A DNA stretch of 33,538 bases from Planctomycetota bacterium (GTDB lineage: Bacteria; Planctomycetota; UBA1135; GCA-002686595), in assembly GCA_020638855.1 (NCBI GenBank), contig JACKHT010000023.1, positions 1-33,538 on the forward strand. The letters are read 5' to 3'. A program made the translations under genes and the position numbers. How positions within the stretch are numbered: the first letter of the stretch is position 1; every line of letters begins with the position of its first letter. Positions 22,029 to 29,167 of this stretch are shown here, piece after piece. The notes under the pieces were generated by a model that was given only the letters and a program-made list of their open reading frames with translations, was not told where the DNA came from and made no database searches.

Positions 22029-24665
22029 CTAACGGGCCTTGTGCTCGAACCGCTGCAAACGATTCCTGTAGCGCTCGTAGAGCTCGGTTTGCCGGTTCTT
22101 GTTGTGTTGGATCAACTGCCCGTCGAGGAACTCCAAACGAACGTTGGAGGTGATCTCCAGCAGGTGTCCGTCGGTGACCAGAATGTCAGCCTTGCGACCA
22201 GGCTGCAAAGACCCGAGTTTGTCCTCCAAACCCAGGATTTGGGCCGCGTACAACGTCACCGCGCGGGCCGCCTCTTCCTTGGGCAAACCATAGGCAGCCG
22301 CCGTTCCGGCGTGGAAGGGCAAGTTGCGTTCGTTCTCGGGATCGGCGCACGCGATGGCAAACGGCACGCCCGCCCGCGCCAAAACGGCCGGCGTCGCAAA
22401 GACCGAATCGAAGGGATCGTAGTCGGACGCAGGCAACGACCAAATCGGTCCATAGACCACCGCAACGCCCGATTGAGCGATCGCGTCGACAACCTTCCAA
22501 GCTTCCTGGGCCCCGTACAGCACCACGTCGAGCTTCTGCTCTTCCGCAAACTCCAGCGCAGCCAGGATGGTCGCCGCGTTGTTCGCGTGCAGACCCACCT
22601 TGCGTTCACCGCGCACGAAGGGGACCATCGCATCCAGGCGCGGGTCAAAGGGCGGTTGCGCGCCTTGCCCCTCTTCGGCGACCTTCAAGCGGCGTGAGTA
22701 GTTGCGGGCTTCCTCGAACAGATCGGCCAAAGCCTTCATGTCCTTTTCGCGCGCTTCGTCCCGGTCCTTGGCGCGCTTGCGAGCTTCCTCCCCATCGGGC
22801 AGCCGGTTGGACTTGCCGGGGAACTCGATGTGCAGCATGTCGCGATCGACCATCAGAAGCTCTTCCCAAGTCTGGCCATCGAGATCGATCACGGCCGACT
22901 GACCGAGCAGCGGGCCTTGCCCCTGGGGCACCACTTGCGCCCGCGTGATTCCGGTCCAGCGCGCCACGGGAATGTGCGCCGAGTCGGCGTTGATGGCCGC
23001 CGTCACGCGCACGTCGGGTTGGTTCTCGCCGATCTCGCTCGAGTCCACGGTGGCGCGCACCGAACCGATTTCGTACAGCCCCAGCGAACTGTTGAGAGCG
23101 ATCATGCCCGGCCACACGTGCCGACCCTTGGCATCGATTTGCTTGACACGCAGACCGGCGGGGAGCTTGGGTTGGCCCGCACCGACCGCCATGATGCGAT
23201 CGCCTTGAACCAGCACGTAGCCGTTTTCAATCGGCTCACCGACCATGGTGTGCACGGTTCCTCCGCTGAAAAGCGTCGCCTCGCCCTCGGTCAGGGGCAA
23301 CGCTTCGGCGAGCGGCTCGTCGAGCTGCGCCACCGTTGCGGGAGCTTCCACCAAGCCGAAGGGATCCCAACGGCTGAATTCGATTTGGCCATCCACCATG
23401 GTCCACTCGACGCGGGTGAAGACCGACAGCGGATCCCCATCGAGCAGCACCAGGTCGGCGTCTTTGCCTACTTCGATCGATCCGACACGGTCCTCGATGC
23501 CCAATTGCTTGGCGGAATTGAGCGTCACCAGCTTGAGCGCTTCCACCGGGTTCATGTCCGCGTAGCGCACCGATTTGGCGGCTTCGGCGTACAGTCGCCG
23601 CATCATCTCGTCGCTATCGGAATTGATCGAAGCCAGCACGCCGGCCTCGGTCATCAGCGCCGCGTTTTGGGGGATCGCATCGTACGCTTCGACCTTGTAA
23701 GCCCACCAATCGGAGAAGGTCGACCCTCCCACGCCCGCTTCGGCCATCTCATGGGCCACCTTGTAGCCCTCCAAGACGTGCTGGAGCGTGGCGATCTGGA
23801 ACCCGAGGCGCTGCGAGGTGCGCAGCAGCATCAGGATTTCGTCGGCGCGGTAGCAGTGGCTGTGCACGTGGATGGTGCCTTCGAGGATGCCGACCAAAGC
23901 ATCCAAGCGCAGGTCCTGGCGCGGCGGGCAAGGATCTTCCCCCCGTTCAACGGCAGCGCGGTAGTTCTGCCATTCGGCTTGGTACTCGCGTGCACGGGCG
24001 AAGGCCCGGGCTAAGACCGATTCGACCCCCATGCGGGTCGCGGGGAAGCGCGAGGAACGGCGCCCGCCGTTGGAGCGTTTGACGTTTTCGCCCAGGGCGA
24101 ACTTGATGCCCTGGGGCGCTCCCTCGAACACCAAATCGGAGGCGTTGCGCAGGGTACCCCAGCGCAGTTTGATCACTTCATCTTGGCCGCCGATGGTGTT
24201 GGCCGAGCCGTGCAACTGGCGAATCGTGGTGACACCGCCGGCTAGGGCGCGGTAGATGGCCACGTCGTCGGGGTGGACTTCGTCGGCGATGCGAACCTCT
24301 GCGGTGATCGAGAGGCTGCCCTCGTTGACCCCGCCTTCGATGGCGGTGTGGCTGTGGTTGTCGACCACGCCGGGCACCAGGTGCTTGCCGCGCCCGTCGA
24401 GGATGGTCGCGTCGGAGGGCAACGGGCCGTCGTAACTCCCGACGCCCACAATCTTGCCATCGTTCACAAACACGCTGCCCACGAACTCAGCCTTTGTGGC
24501 GGTGTGGATGTTCACGTTTTCGATCACGCAAAATGGTCCCACCGTGATGGCGGGCTCGCGCAACGCATCGGTTTCAATCGGGTGCGAGGTCTCTTGGAAA
24601 CCAAAGGCGCTCGCCGCAGCCCAACCCAAGAGGGTGGCCGTCGAAAGGGTCAAGCAACGGAACAT
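22029..24665 (-). CDS. Exported tandem amidohydrolase (active plus degenerate domain)
   Basis: 878 residues with a signal peptide (LTLSTATLLGWAAASAFGF). Residues about 45-435 form an imidazolonepropionase-like amidohydrolase: HSH at 104-106, Lys188 in GIKFALGENVKR as likely carboxylated ligand, HVHSH (His268, His270), QHVLEGY (His296) and Asp350 in INSDSDEM. Residues about 463-870 repeat the fold (TLFSGGTVHTMVGEPIENGYVLVQGDRI through LGSLQPGRKADILV). The HxH position there reads NSS (524-526) and the other ligands are not evident, so the second domain is probably inactive. Such secreted members cleave dipeptides or cyclic amides; the substrate here is unknown. Its ATG overlaps the upstream stop by 1 nt (TGATG), which fixes the start and implies coupling with the second amidohydrolase gene. 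Confidence 0.86.
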   Translation of the reverse strand: MFRCLTLSTATLLGWAAASAFGFQETSHPIETDALREPAITVGPFCVIENVNIHTATKAEFVGSVFVNDGKIVGVGSYDGPLPSDATILDGRGKHLVPGVVDNHSHTAIEGGVNEGSLSITAEVRIADEVHPDDVAIYRALAGGVTTIRQLHGSANTIGGQDEVIKLRWGTLRNASDLVFEGAPQGIKFALGENVKRSNGGRRSSRFPATRMGVESVLARAFARAREYQAEWQNYRAAVERGEDPCPPRQDLRLDALVGILEGTIHVHSHCYRADEILMLLRTSQRLGFQIATLQHVLEGYKVAHEMAEAGVGGSTFSDWWAYKVEAYDAIPQNAALMTEAGVLASINSDSDEMMRRLYAEAAKSVRYADMNPVEALKLVTLNSAKQLGIEDRVGSIEVGKDADLVLLDGDPLSVFTRVEWTMVDGQIEFSRWDPFGLVEAPATVAQLDEPLAEALPLTEGEATLFSGGTVHTMVGEPIENGYVLVQGDRIMAVGAGQPKLPAGLRVKQIDAKGRHVWPGMIALNSSLGLYEIGSVRATVDSSEIGENQPDVRVTAAINADSAHIPVARWTGITRAQVVPQGQGPLLGQSAVIDLDGQTWEELLMVDRDMLHIEFPGKSNRLPDGEEARKRAKDRDEAREKDMKALADLFEEARNYSRRLKVAEEGQGAQPPFDPRLDAMVPFVRGERKVGLHANNAATILAALEFAEEQKLDVVLYGAQEAWKVVDAIAQSGVAVVYGPIWSLPASDYDPFDSVFATPAVLARAGVPFAIACADPENERNLPFHAGTAAAYGLPKEEAARAVTLYAAQILGLEDKLGSLQPGRKADILVTDGHLLEITSNVRLEFLDGQLIQHNKNRQTELYERYRNRLQRFEHKAR

Positions 24666-26482
24666 CAGCGGTCTCCTTGGGGTTGGCGTTGACCGACAAA
24701 GGTCAGTTCGAGTTCGACGATGGGGTTGTTGGAGTGCACATTGCCGGACAATTCGTCGCCATGCCATGTGCCTTCGATCTTGATCGGCACCGTGATGCCC
24801 TCGAGAACGGCTTCGGATTCCAGGACAAAGTCGACGCCCTGAACGGTCCCTGTGACGGATTGTGAGTCGAGTGCCCCCTCATCGCCTTGGCCCTCCCAGG
24901 TCCCCATCACGATGTGTTCTTCGGAGACTTCCAGCTTCATGGTCACCTCCAAATCGGGGCTGTCCTTGCCAAAATCTAGGACCCAGGTTCCTGCGAACGA
25001 ACCGAGCGCCGCGTCGGAGTCCCCGTCTGCGTCGGATTTCTTGTCGGCGTCCTTGTCGGCGTCTTTGTCATCCCACTGCGAAAGCAAACCCTCGACGAAG
25101 GCGTAGCGCACCTTGGATTTCTTGGCGAAGGGGCTGCCCTTCCACAGGCAAAACGTGGCCGCGCGCCCCGCCGCAAGGGCACCAAGATCTTGGGTCGCAC
25201 CCAGCCATTCCGCCGTGCGTTCGCTCAGGATTTGCAACGCTTCGTCGGCGGGCAAGCCCGCTTCGACCACCACGCCCAGCCGTTCGAGCAGTTGCTTGGC
25301 CGATTCGGAACCACTACCGAAGTAGATCGGAACCCCCGCTTCGTACAGGCGCACCGCGTTGTCCCGTTGCAGCAACCACTCGCGACGCCGCTCGGTGCGT
25401 AGGGCCAAGGGCTCGGTGTAAGTCCAGCGATCGGTTTTCGAGTCTTTGGCCGTGCCCTCGGTCGGCTTCGAGCCTTCCTCAGCGTCCTCCTTGGGCGATT
25501 CTTGAAGGGTTTCCTCCTTGCCGGGAGCCTTTACGGTCTCCTTGGCCGCGGGATCGGGCACCTCGTCGGCCCAATCCAGGGTCAACACCACGGGAACTTG
25601 GCGACGGGCCAATTCGGGCGCCATTTGCCACGCATCGCGGCCTCCGGCGATGGCGAGCTGGAAGCCAAACTCGTCGGCCAAGGCCAACCAGCGGTGGATG
25701 TCGCGCGCACTATCGGCTTCGCACACCAAGCGCTGTTGCCCGTTCAAGACCCGCATGCCTGCTTCCAAATCTTCGTCGACCGGAGTACGCGGGGCGTCGA
25801 GGCCTTGAGCTCGGCGCGCCTGAAGCTTCGCCTGCCAACGGGCATCCATCCAAAACTGCCGCAATTGCGCGTGGTAGGCCATCAACGTTCCGGGGTACCC
25901 GTCGCCGCGAGCATCAAAGGCGGCGTGCGCAAACACGTGCGTGCGCAAGAGCGCTTCGCGCCGGGGTTTGCCGTTCATCAGAGCCAAGGCGCTGTCGCCC
26001 GCAAGCAGCTCGCCGTGCGGAGCCACCAGCACCCCAGCGATCCCCCTGCGCAGAAAATCCTCGCTGGCTTTGCGCTCCATCTTCCAACCATCGGCGGCGG
26101 ACCAGTGGGGCAGGATGCCTTTGCGGTTGGCGATGCGCATTTCCACGCGCACATCGCGCTCAGTGTCGAGCGGATCATCCTGGTCGACCCACGGCTCGGG
26201 CATGGTCAGCCCGGCGTGGCTGTAGGCATCCACGAAGGCGGGCAGCGCGATCAGGCCAGTCCCGTCCAGCAAGCGGTATTCGCTGGGGACTTCGCTGTCT
26301 TGAGGTAGCAGCGCTTCGATGCGCCCGTCGCGCAACAGAATCGTGTTGAGGGGAGCGTCCTCGGCCAGGGCCAAACGCACGTTTTGGACCGCGTAGGGTT
26401 CGGGAACGGGTTGGTTGCGCTGGGCCTCGGCGCCGACAGCGGTCAGCCCGAAACAGAGCAAGTGGAGGAAGGGAATCCGCAT
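24665..26482 (-). CDS. Exported amidohydrolase-like protein, probably a pseudoenzyme
   Basis: 605 residues with a signal peptide (MRIPFLHLLCFGLTAVGAEAQ). Residues about 30-490 have the amidohydrolase layout: a composite-sandwich start LNTILLRDGRIEALLP, LPAFVDAYSHAG where DxHxH is expected, and an ending DLGALAAGRAATFCLWKG. The first His is replaced by Tyr, and the usual Asp region reads FGSGSES, so metal ligands are largely lost. A charged Lys/Glu-rich insert lies near residues 340-375. After the amidohydrolase part come an Asp-rich stretch DKDADKDADKKSDADGDSD and a C-terminal beta domain (GTWVLDFGKDS, MGTWEGQGDEG, IEGTWHGDELSG) that looks like a small barrel. It is coupled to the tandem amidohydrolase downstream, and the two may form a complex. 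The start was chosen for the clean signal peptide. Confidence 0.78.
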   Translation of the reverse strand: MRIPFLHLLCFGLTAVGAEAQRNQPVPEPYAVQNVRLALAEDAPLNTILLRDGRIEALLPQDSEVPSEYRLLDGTGLIALPAFVDAYSHAGLTMPEPWVDQDDPLDTERDVRVEMRIANRKGILPHWSAADGWKMERKASEDFLRRGIAGVLVAPHGELLAGDSALALMNGKPRREALLRTHVFAHAAFDARGDGYPGTLMAYHAQLRQFWMDARWQAKLQARRAQGLDAPRTPVDEDLEAGMRVLNGQQRLVCEADSARDIHRWLALADEFGFQLAIAGGRDAWQMAPELARRQVPVVLTLDWADEVPDPAAKETVKAPGKEETLQESPKEDAEEGSKPTEGTAKDSKTDRWTYTEPLALRTERRREWLLQRDNAVRLYEAGVPIYFGSGSESAKQLLERLGVVVEAGLPADEALQILSERTAEWLGATQDLGALAAGRAATFCLWKGSPFAKKSKVRYAFVEGLLSQWDDKDADKDADKKSDADGDSDAALGSFAGTWVLDFGKDSPDLEVTMKLEVSEEHIVMGTWEGQGDEGALDSQSVTGTVQGVDFVLESEAVLEGITVPIKIEGTWHGDELSGNVHSNNPIVELELTFVGQRQPQGDR

Positions 26483-26497
26483 AGAAACGCGCCGTAC

Positions 26498-26564
26498 AGG
26501 GTCAACAGGCAGGGTCAACAGGCAGGGCCAACTGGCAAGGGTCAACTGGGAAGGTCCAATGGGC
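26498..26564 (-). repeat. 13-bp tandem repeats in the amidohydrolase leader
   Basis: AGGGTCAACAGGC occurs twice exactly (26498-26510, 26511-26523), then as AGGGCCAACTGGC (26524-26536), AGGGTCAACTGGG (26538-26550) and a decayed fifth copy to about 26564. It begins 16 nt before the start codon. On the sense strand each unit carries TTGACC or TTGGCC. Confidence 0.85.
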
Positions 26565-26596
26565 ACAGGTCATGGGCAAGCCCAAAGGACCTCGGG

Positions 26597-26602
26597 ATTC
26601 TA
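26597..26602 (-). promoter_or_regulatory. Possible -10 box of the amidohydrolase operon
   Basis: TAGAAT on the minus strand sits in the same GTAGAATCCC context as the -10 proposed for the radical SAM gene (27570-27575). Use of it would give a leader of about 108 nt that contains the 13-bp repeats. No -35 is clear. The rest of the 26565-26683 gap shows nothing assignable. Confidence 0.35.
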
Positions 26603-26683
26603 CCCACGGGGGGCCCATCGCGGACCGCCCAGGAGCGAAGCTACCAAGATCGAACACGCCCAACAGGCGACTAGCCGCGCAAG

Positions 26684-27562
26684 CTACAGCGCGCGCAGCC
26701 ACTCGGGCACAAACGGAGCGCGCTCGGGATGGGCCAGGACCTTGTCGAGTACCGCGACCAAGGCGGCCTGGTCCTTGGGCAGCGTCCCTTTGAGCGCCAG
26801 GTAGTTGCTGGCATGGTTCGAGCGGAACACGGTTCCCGACAACTCCAAGTGGGCCAGAAAGACCCGCAGTTCGCGGGCGAGCTCCACCGGGGTCCATTCG
26901 TCGAGTTGCCCAGCTTGGTACTGCTCCATGAGCGGCGTGCCTTCGACGGGGGTCATCACCAAGGTGCTCACGAAACGCGGTTGGATGGCGTTCACGACCC
27001 GCGCCGATTCGCGCGCGTGCCGCTCGCTGCCTGCGTGCCCTGCAGCCCCCAGCAAGATCATCGTCGAGAGTTTGATCTCGGCCTCTTGCGCCTTGTTCGC
27101 CACGCGAATCATCTCGGCCGAGTCGACGCCCTTTTGGAGGTACGCCAGGGTCGCGTCGCAGCCCGATTCGATGCCCAAGTAGTACTGGGTGAGTCCCGCC
27201 TCACGCAGCGCGCGCATTTCCTCGACGCTACGGATCGCGAGGGCTTGGGGTGAGGCGTAGCAGGACACCCGTTGCAGGTTGGGAAGGGCCCCGTGCAAGG
27301 CCTCGAGTACCTGGTGCAGAAAGCTCGCCTTGGCCACTAGGGCATCCCCATCGGCAAGGAACACCTTGCGCACCCCACGCAGGTGCTGGGCCGCCCACGC
27401 GATTTCCTCGCGCAACTCGGCGATGGGGCGCACGCGGAAGCGCTTGTCGCGGTACATGCCGCAAAAGGTGCACTCGTTGTACGAGCACCCCAATGTGGCC
27501 TGGAGGATCAGGCTGTTCGCCTCGGAAGGCGGCCTAAAGACGGAACCCTGGTATTCGATCAC
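26684..27562 (-). CDS. Radical SAM protein (COG1032-like)
   Basis: 292 residues from the GTG at 27562. The Fe-S motif LGCSYNECTFCGMYRDKRFR carries Cys26, Cys31 and Cys34. This CX4CX2C spacing is usual in this subfamily rather than the classic CX3CX2C. Further radical SAM features are VFLADGDALV, GLTQYYLGIESGCD and LSTMILLGAAG, giving a partial TIM barrel that binds S-adenosylmethionine. The RPPSEANSLILQATLGC beginning is typical of the subfamily, whose reaction is not known. The GTG start is supported by where homology begins and by TAGAAT 7 nt upstream. The open frame continues upstream, but that extension is low in recognisable content. It is divergent from the SufT-like gene, an Fe-S assembly factor. 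Confidence 0.83.
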   Translation of the reverse strand: MIEYQGSVFRPPSEANSLILQATLGCSYNECTFCGMYRDKRFRVRPIAELREEIAWAAQHLRGVRKVFLADGDALVAKASFLHQVLEALHGALPNLQRVSCYASPQALAIRSVEEMRALREAGLTQYYLGIESGCDATLAYLQKGVDSAEMIRVANKAQEAEIKLSTMILLGAAGHAGSERHARESARVVNAIQPRFVSTLVMTPVEGTPLMEQYQAGQLDEWTPVELARELRVFLAHLELSGTVFRSNHASNYLALKGTLPKDQAALVAVLDKVLAHPERAPFVPEWLRAL

Positions 27563-27569
27563 GGCGGGG

Positions 27570-27575
27570 ATTCTA
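27570..27575 (-). promoter_or_regulatory. -10 box for a leaderless radical SAM transcript
   Basis: TAGAAT on the minus strand is followed by 7 nt and the GTG start codon. Confidence 0.45.
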
Positions 27576-27647
27576 CTCGAAGGCCCGCCCGAGCCCAGGA
27601 CGCTGGGCGTAGGCCATCCCGGGAGAGCCTGCCCGGCTGGCCGCGTA

Positions 27648-27673
27648 GTTTTGAGATCTCGGGTTTTGAGATC
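27648..27673 (+). repeat. 11-bp direct repeat in a divergent promoter region
   Basis: GTTTTGAGATC occurs at 27648-27658 and 27663-27673, a 15-bp period, between the radical SAM and SufT-like genes. It could be a regulator site or a local duplication. TTGAG cores resemble -35 boxes. Confidence 0.6.
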
Positions 27674-27681
27674 GGGCCAAC

Positions 27682-27729
27682 TTGAGGGTCCCCAAAACCT
27701 GCCGTAAAGGGTAGAGTCCCGGGCTACCC
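27682..27729 (+). promoter_or_regulatory. Promoter region of the SufT-like gene
   Basis: TTGAGG (27682-27687), 17 nt, TAAAGG (27705-27710) is a possible promoter; TAGAGT at 27712-27717 is an alternative -10. GGGTAG (27709-27714) and CTACCC (27724-27729) form an inverted repeat around the likely start point, so a regulator or a 5' hairpin is possible. Confidence 0.4.
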
Positions 27730-27773
27730 AACGGCCCGCAGGCACCGCCGGCCTCCCACCCACCCCCTTTGCC

Positions 27774-28079
27774 ATGACTGCAACCATCGAAGACGTCTAC
27801 GACCAACTGCGCCAAGTTTTTGACCCTGAGATCCCGGTCAACATTGTCGACTTGGGCCTCGTCTACGACGTGGAGCTGCAAGACCACCAAGTCAAGATTC
27901 GCATGTCTTTGACCTCGCAGTCCTGCCCCGAAGCCCAAAACATCCCCGAGATGATGAAGCGCCGGGTCAACACCCTGCCCGGCATCGAGCACACCGAGAT
28001 CGACATCGTTTGGGAGCCCGCCTGGGGCCCCCACTGCATCAGCGAAGAGGGTCGCAAGATCCTCGGTATCGAGGAGTAA
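27774..28079 (+). CDS. MIP18/DUF59 family Fe-S assembly protein (SufT/PaaD-like)
   Basis: 101 residues, typical for this family. The MIP18 fold is seen in IEDVYDQLRQVFDPEIPVNIVDLGLVYDVEL and KIRMSLTSQSCPEAQNIPEMM, with the conserved Cys51. A second conserved segment near the end, VWEPAWGPHCISEEGRKILGI, holds Cys88, as in SufT-type proteins. Members assist maturation of Fe-S proteins and may carry or place clusters. The divergent neighbour is a radical SAM [4Fe-4S] protein, a sensible context. No Shine-Dalgarno is seen; the ATG context is CTTTGCC-ATG. A strong 40-bp palindrome lies 18 nt after the stop. Cytoplasmic. Confidence 0.88.
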   Translation: MTATIEDVYDQLRQVFDPEIPVNIVDLGLVYDVELQDHQVKIRMSLTSQSCPEAQNIPEMMKRRVNTLPGIEHTEIDIVWEPAWGPHCISEEGRKILGIEE

Positions 28080-28097
28080 TCCCCTCTAGCAGCACCC

Positions 28098-28137
28098 AGC
28101 GGGGCCCGGACGCGATCGATCGCGTCCGGGTCCCGCT
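28098..28137 (+). terminator. 40-bp palindrome after the SufT-like gene
   Basis: Arms 28098-28117 and 28118-28137 are complementary throughout except for one G-T pair; the centre reads CGATCGATCG. It is followed by GCATTTCGG, a poor T-tract. The position suggests a terminator, although such a perfect dyad could also bind a protein. Confidence 0.55.
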
Positions 28138-28198
28138 GCATTTCGGACGAGTCCGTTCGGTCCAAGGCGGCTTTCCGCTCCCGAAACCAGCGCACCCT

Positions 28199-28228
28199 GC
28201 CCCTACACGCAACGCCCCTACACGCAAC
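28199..28228 (+). repeat. Perfect 15-bp tandem duplication
   Basis: GCCCCTACACGCAAC is repeated exactly, head to tail, 19 nt before the proposed ATT start at 28248. Each unit carries TACACG, a -10-like hexamer, so the duplication may double a promoter element. Confidence 0.8.
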
Positions 28229-28247
28229 CTCCAAAAAGGGAGTCCCC

Positions 28248-28586
28248 ATTCGCGCCCACATCGAACGTCCCTCGGGCTTCATTCTGCCCCTCTCGGTCAC
28301 CTTCGCCATTCCCTATCTGGCCGCCATCGTCGCGTGGTTTCTGTACCTGGAGACCACCGTTCGAATCGCCGGCGAAGGCATGATTTCCAGCCTGCACTAC
28401 GGCCTAGCCACCGCGCTCAACATTGGCTTTGGAATCTGGGCCGCCTGGCAGCTACGCAACGCGACCCGACGGTCCGACAGCTACCGACGCCCGCACTTGG
28501 CCAGCCTCGCGATCCTGCTGGTGACCTTGGCGGCAATCCAGTGGGGCCTGCAAGTCTTGGTCACCCCGGTCGAGTTCAATCGATGA
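28248..28586 (+). CDS. Small three-helix membrane protein, proposed ATT start
   Basis: 112 residues from the ATT at 28248. Three hydrophobic helices are visible: GFILPLSVTFAIPYLAAIVAWF (about 10-33), YGLATALNIGFGIWAAW (about 51-68) and LASLAILLVTLAAIQWGLQV (about 85-104). The first in-frame ATG (28380) would drop the first helix. There is no in-frame ATG, GTG or TTG upstream of it that keeps this helix. The ATT has AAAAAGGGAG 5 nt upstream, one of the best ribosome sites in the window, which favours this rare start codon. The family is unknown; it looks like a small inner-membrane protein. It overlaps the convergent TPR gene by 11 nt at the stops. If the ATT is wrong, use 28380 or an in-frame CTG. 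Confidence 0.55.
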   Translation: MRAHIERPSGFILPLSVTFAIPYLAAIVAWFLYLETTVRIAGEGMISSLHYGLATALNIGFGIWAAWQLRNATRRSDSYRRPHLASLAILLVTLAAIQWGLQVLVTPVEFNR

Positions 28587-28998
28587 CCCGCATCCCATCC
28601 GCAGGGCCAGGGGGCGCAGCGTTGGGGTTGGTCTTGAGTTCGATTTTCCACGACAAGAGGCGCGCCTTGGCGCCCTCCTCTTCGGCCAACTTGATGTACT
28701 TCTTGGCCTCGGGCTCGTCGCCGGCCTTTTCGGCGACCTGCGACTTGCGCTGGTAGAAGATCGAAAGGCTCGTGTGCACAAAGGGGTCGCCCTTGTCGAT
28801 CTCCGCGATCGCGAGCCCCACTTCGATGGCACGGTCGACCTGCCCGTCGTGCAGGCAGGCGAGCGCCAACCCGTGCATGGCTTCGGTCCATTCGGGCTTG
28901 GCGTCGAGGGCCTTTTGGAAGGCAGCGATGGCGGCCGGGTTGTCGCCCTTGCCGTAAGCGGTCATGCCTTCTTTGTAGTGTTCGACGTGGATGCTCAT
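28576..28998 (-). CDS. TPR-repeat protein
   Basis: 140 residues and soluble. TPR helix pairs are clear: HYKEGMTAYGKGDNPAAIAAFQKALDAKP, then TEAMHGLALACLHDGQVDRAIEVGLAIAEIDKG, then a third set FVHTSLSIFYQRKSQVAEKAGDEPEAKKYIKLAEEE. TPRs are protein-binding scaffolds, and no enzymatic motif is seen. The Pro/Ala-rich tail is disordered. The start at 28998 places the first TPR helix at the N-terminus and has TACACT exactly 6 nt before the ATG, suggesting a leaderless mRNA. Its stop overlaps the convergent small membrane protein gene by 11 nt. It lies downstream of PEP carboxykinase on the same strand but is separated from it by a strong terminator. Confidence 0.8.
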   Translation of the reverse strand: MSIHVEHYKEGMTAYGKGDNPAAIAAFQKALDAKPEWTEAMHGLALACLHDGQVDRAIEVGLAIAEIDKGDPFVHTSLSIFYQRKSQVAEKAGDEPEAKKYIKLAEEEGAKARLLSWKIELKTNPNAAPPGPADGMRVID

Positions 28999-29004
28999 GG
29001 GGGT

Positions 29005-29010
29005 AGTGTA
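29005..29010 (-). promoter_or_regulatory. -10 box for a leaderless TPR-protein transcript
   Basis: TACACT on the minus strand, preceded by GC, is followed by 6 nt (ACCCCC) and the ATG. It is the same hexamer as in the 5970-5998 promoter. The -35 is weak. Confidence 0.5.
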
Positions 29011-29100
29011 GCGCCCCGGCGAGATGGAACTCGGGCGGAGTTGGGGCAAGTGGGGTCGAAGTGGTACCTGGGGCCAGCGCCACCCGCCCTGAACAAGACC

Positions 29101-29142
29101 TTGGCCCCCCGCGACTGGAGTTTCCAGTCCTCGGGGGGCCAA
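29101..29142 (-). terminator. Strong hairpin after PEP carboxykinase
   Basis: TTGGCCCCCCG (29101-29111) pairs with CGGGGGGCCAA (29132-29142). Inside, GACTGGA (29113-29119) pairs with TCCAGTC (29123-29129) around a 3-nt loop. On the minus strand it lies 25 nt past the PEP carboxykinase stop and is followed by a T-containing stretch. Confidence 0.7.
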
Positions 29143-29167
29143 TTGTCGGGGTGGGCTCGCCCTAGGG

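Noticed and set aside
22830..24014. Plus-strand open frame of 394 codons opposite the tandem amidohydrolase (and a similar one at 24862-26349)
   Set aside because: Both are antisense to coupled genes with signal peptides and conserved motifs, and have Arg/Pro/His-rich translations typical of shadow frames.
26684..27562. Radical SAM gene as a decayed copy because of its non-canonical cysteine spacing
   Set aside because: The CX4CX2C spacing within LGCSxNxCTFC is usual for this subfamily, and the rest of the barrel looks intact.
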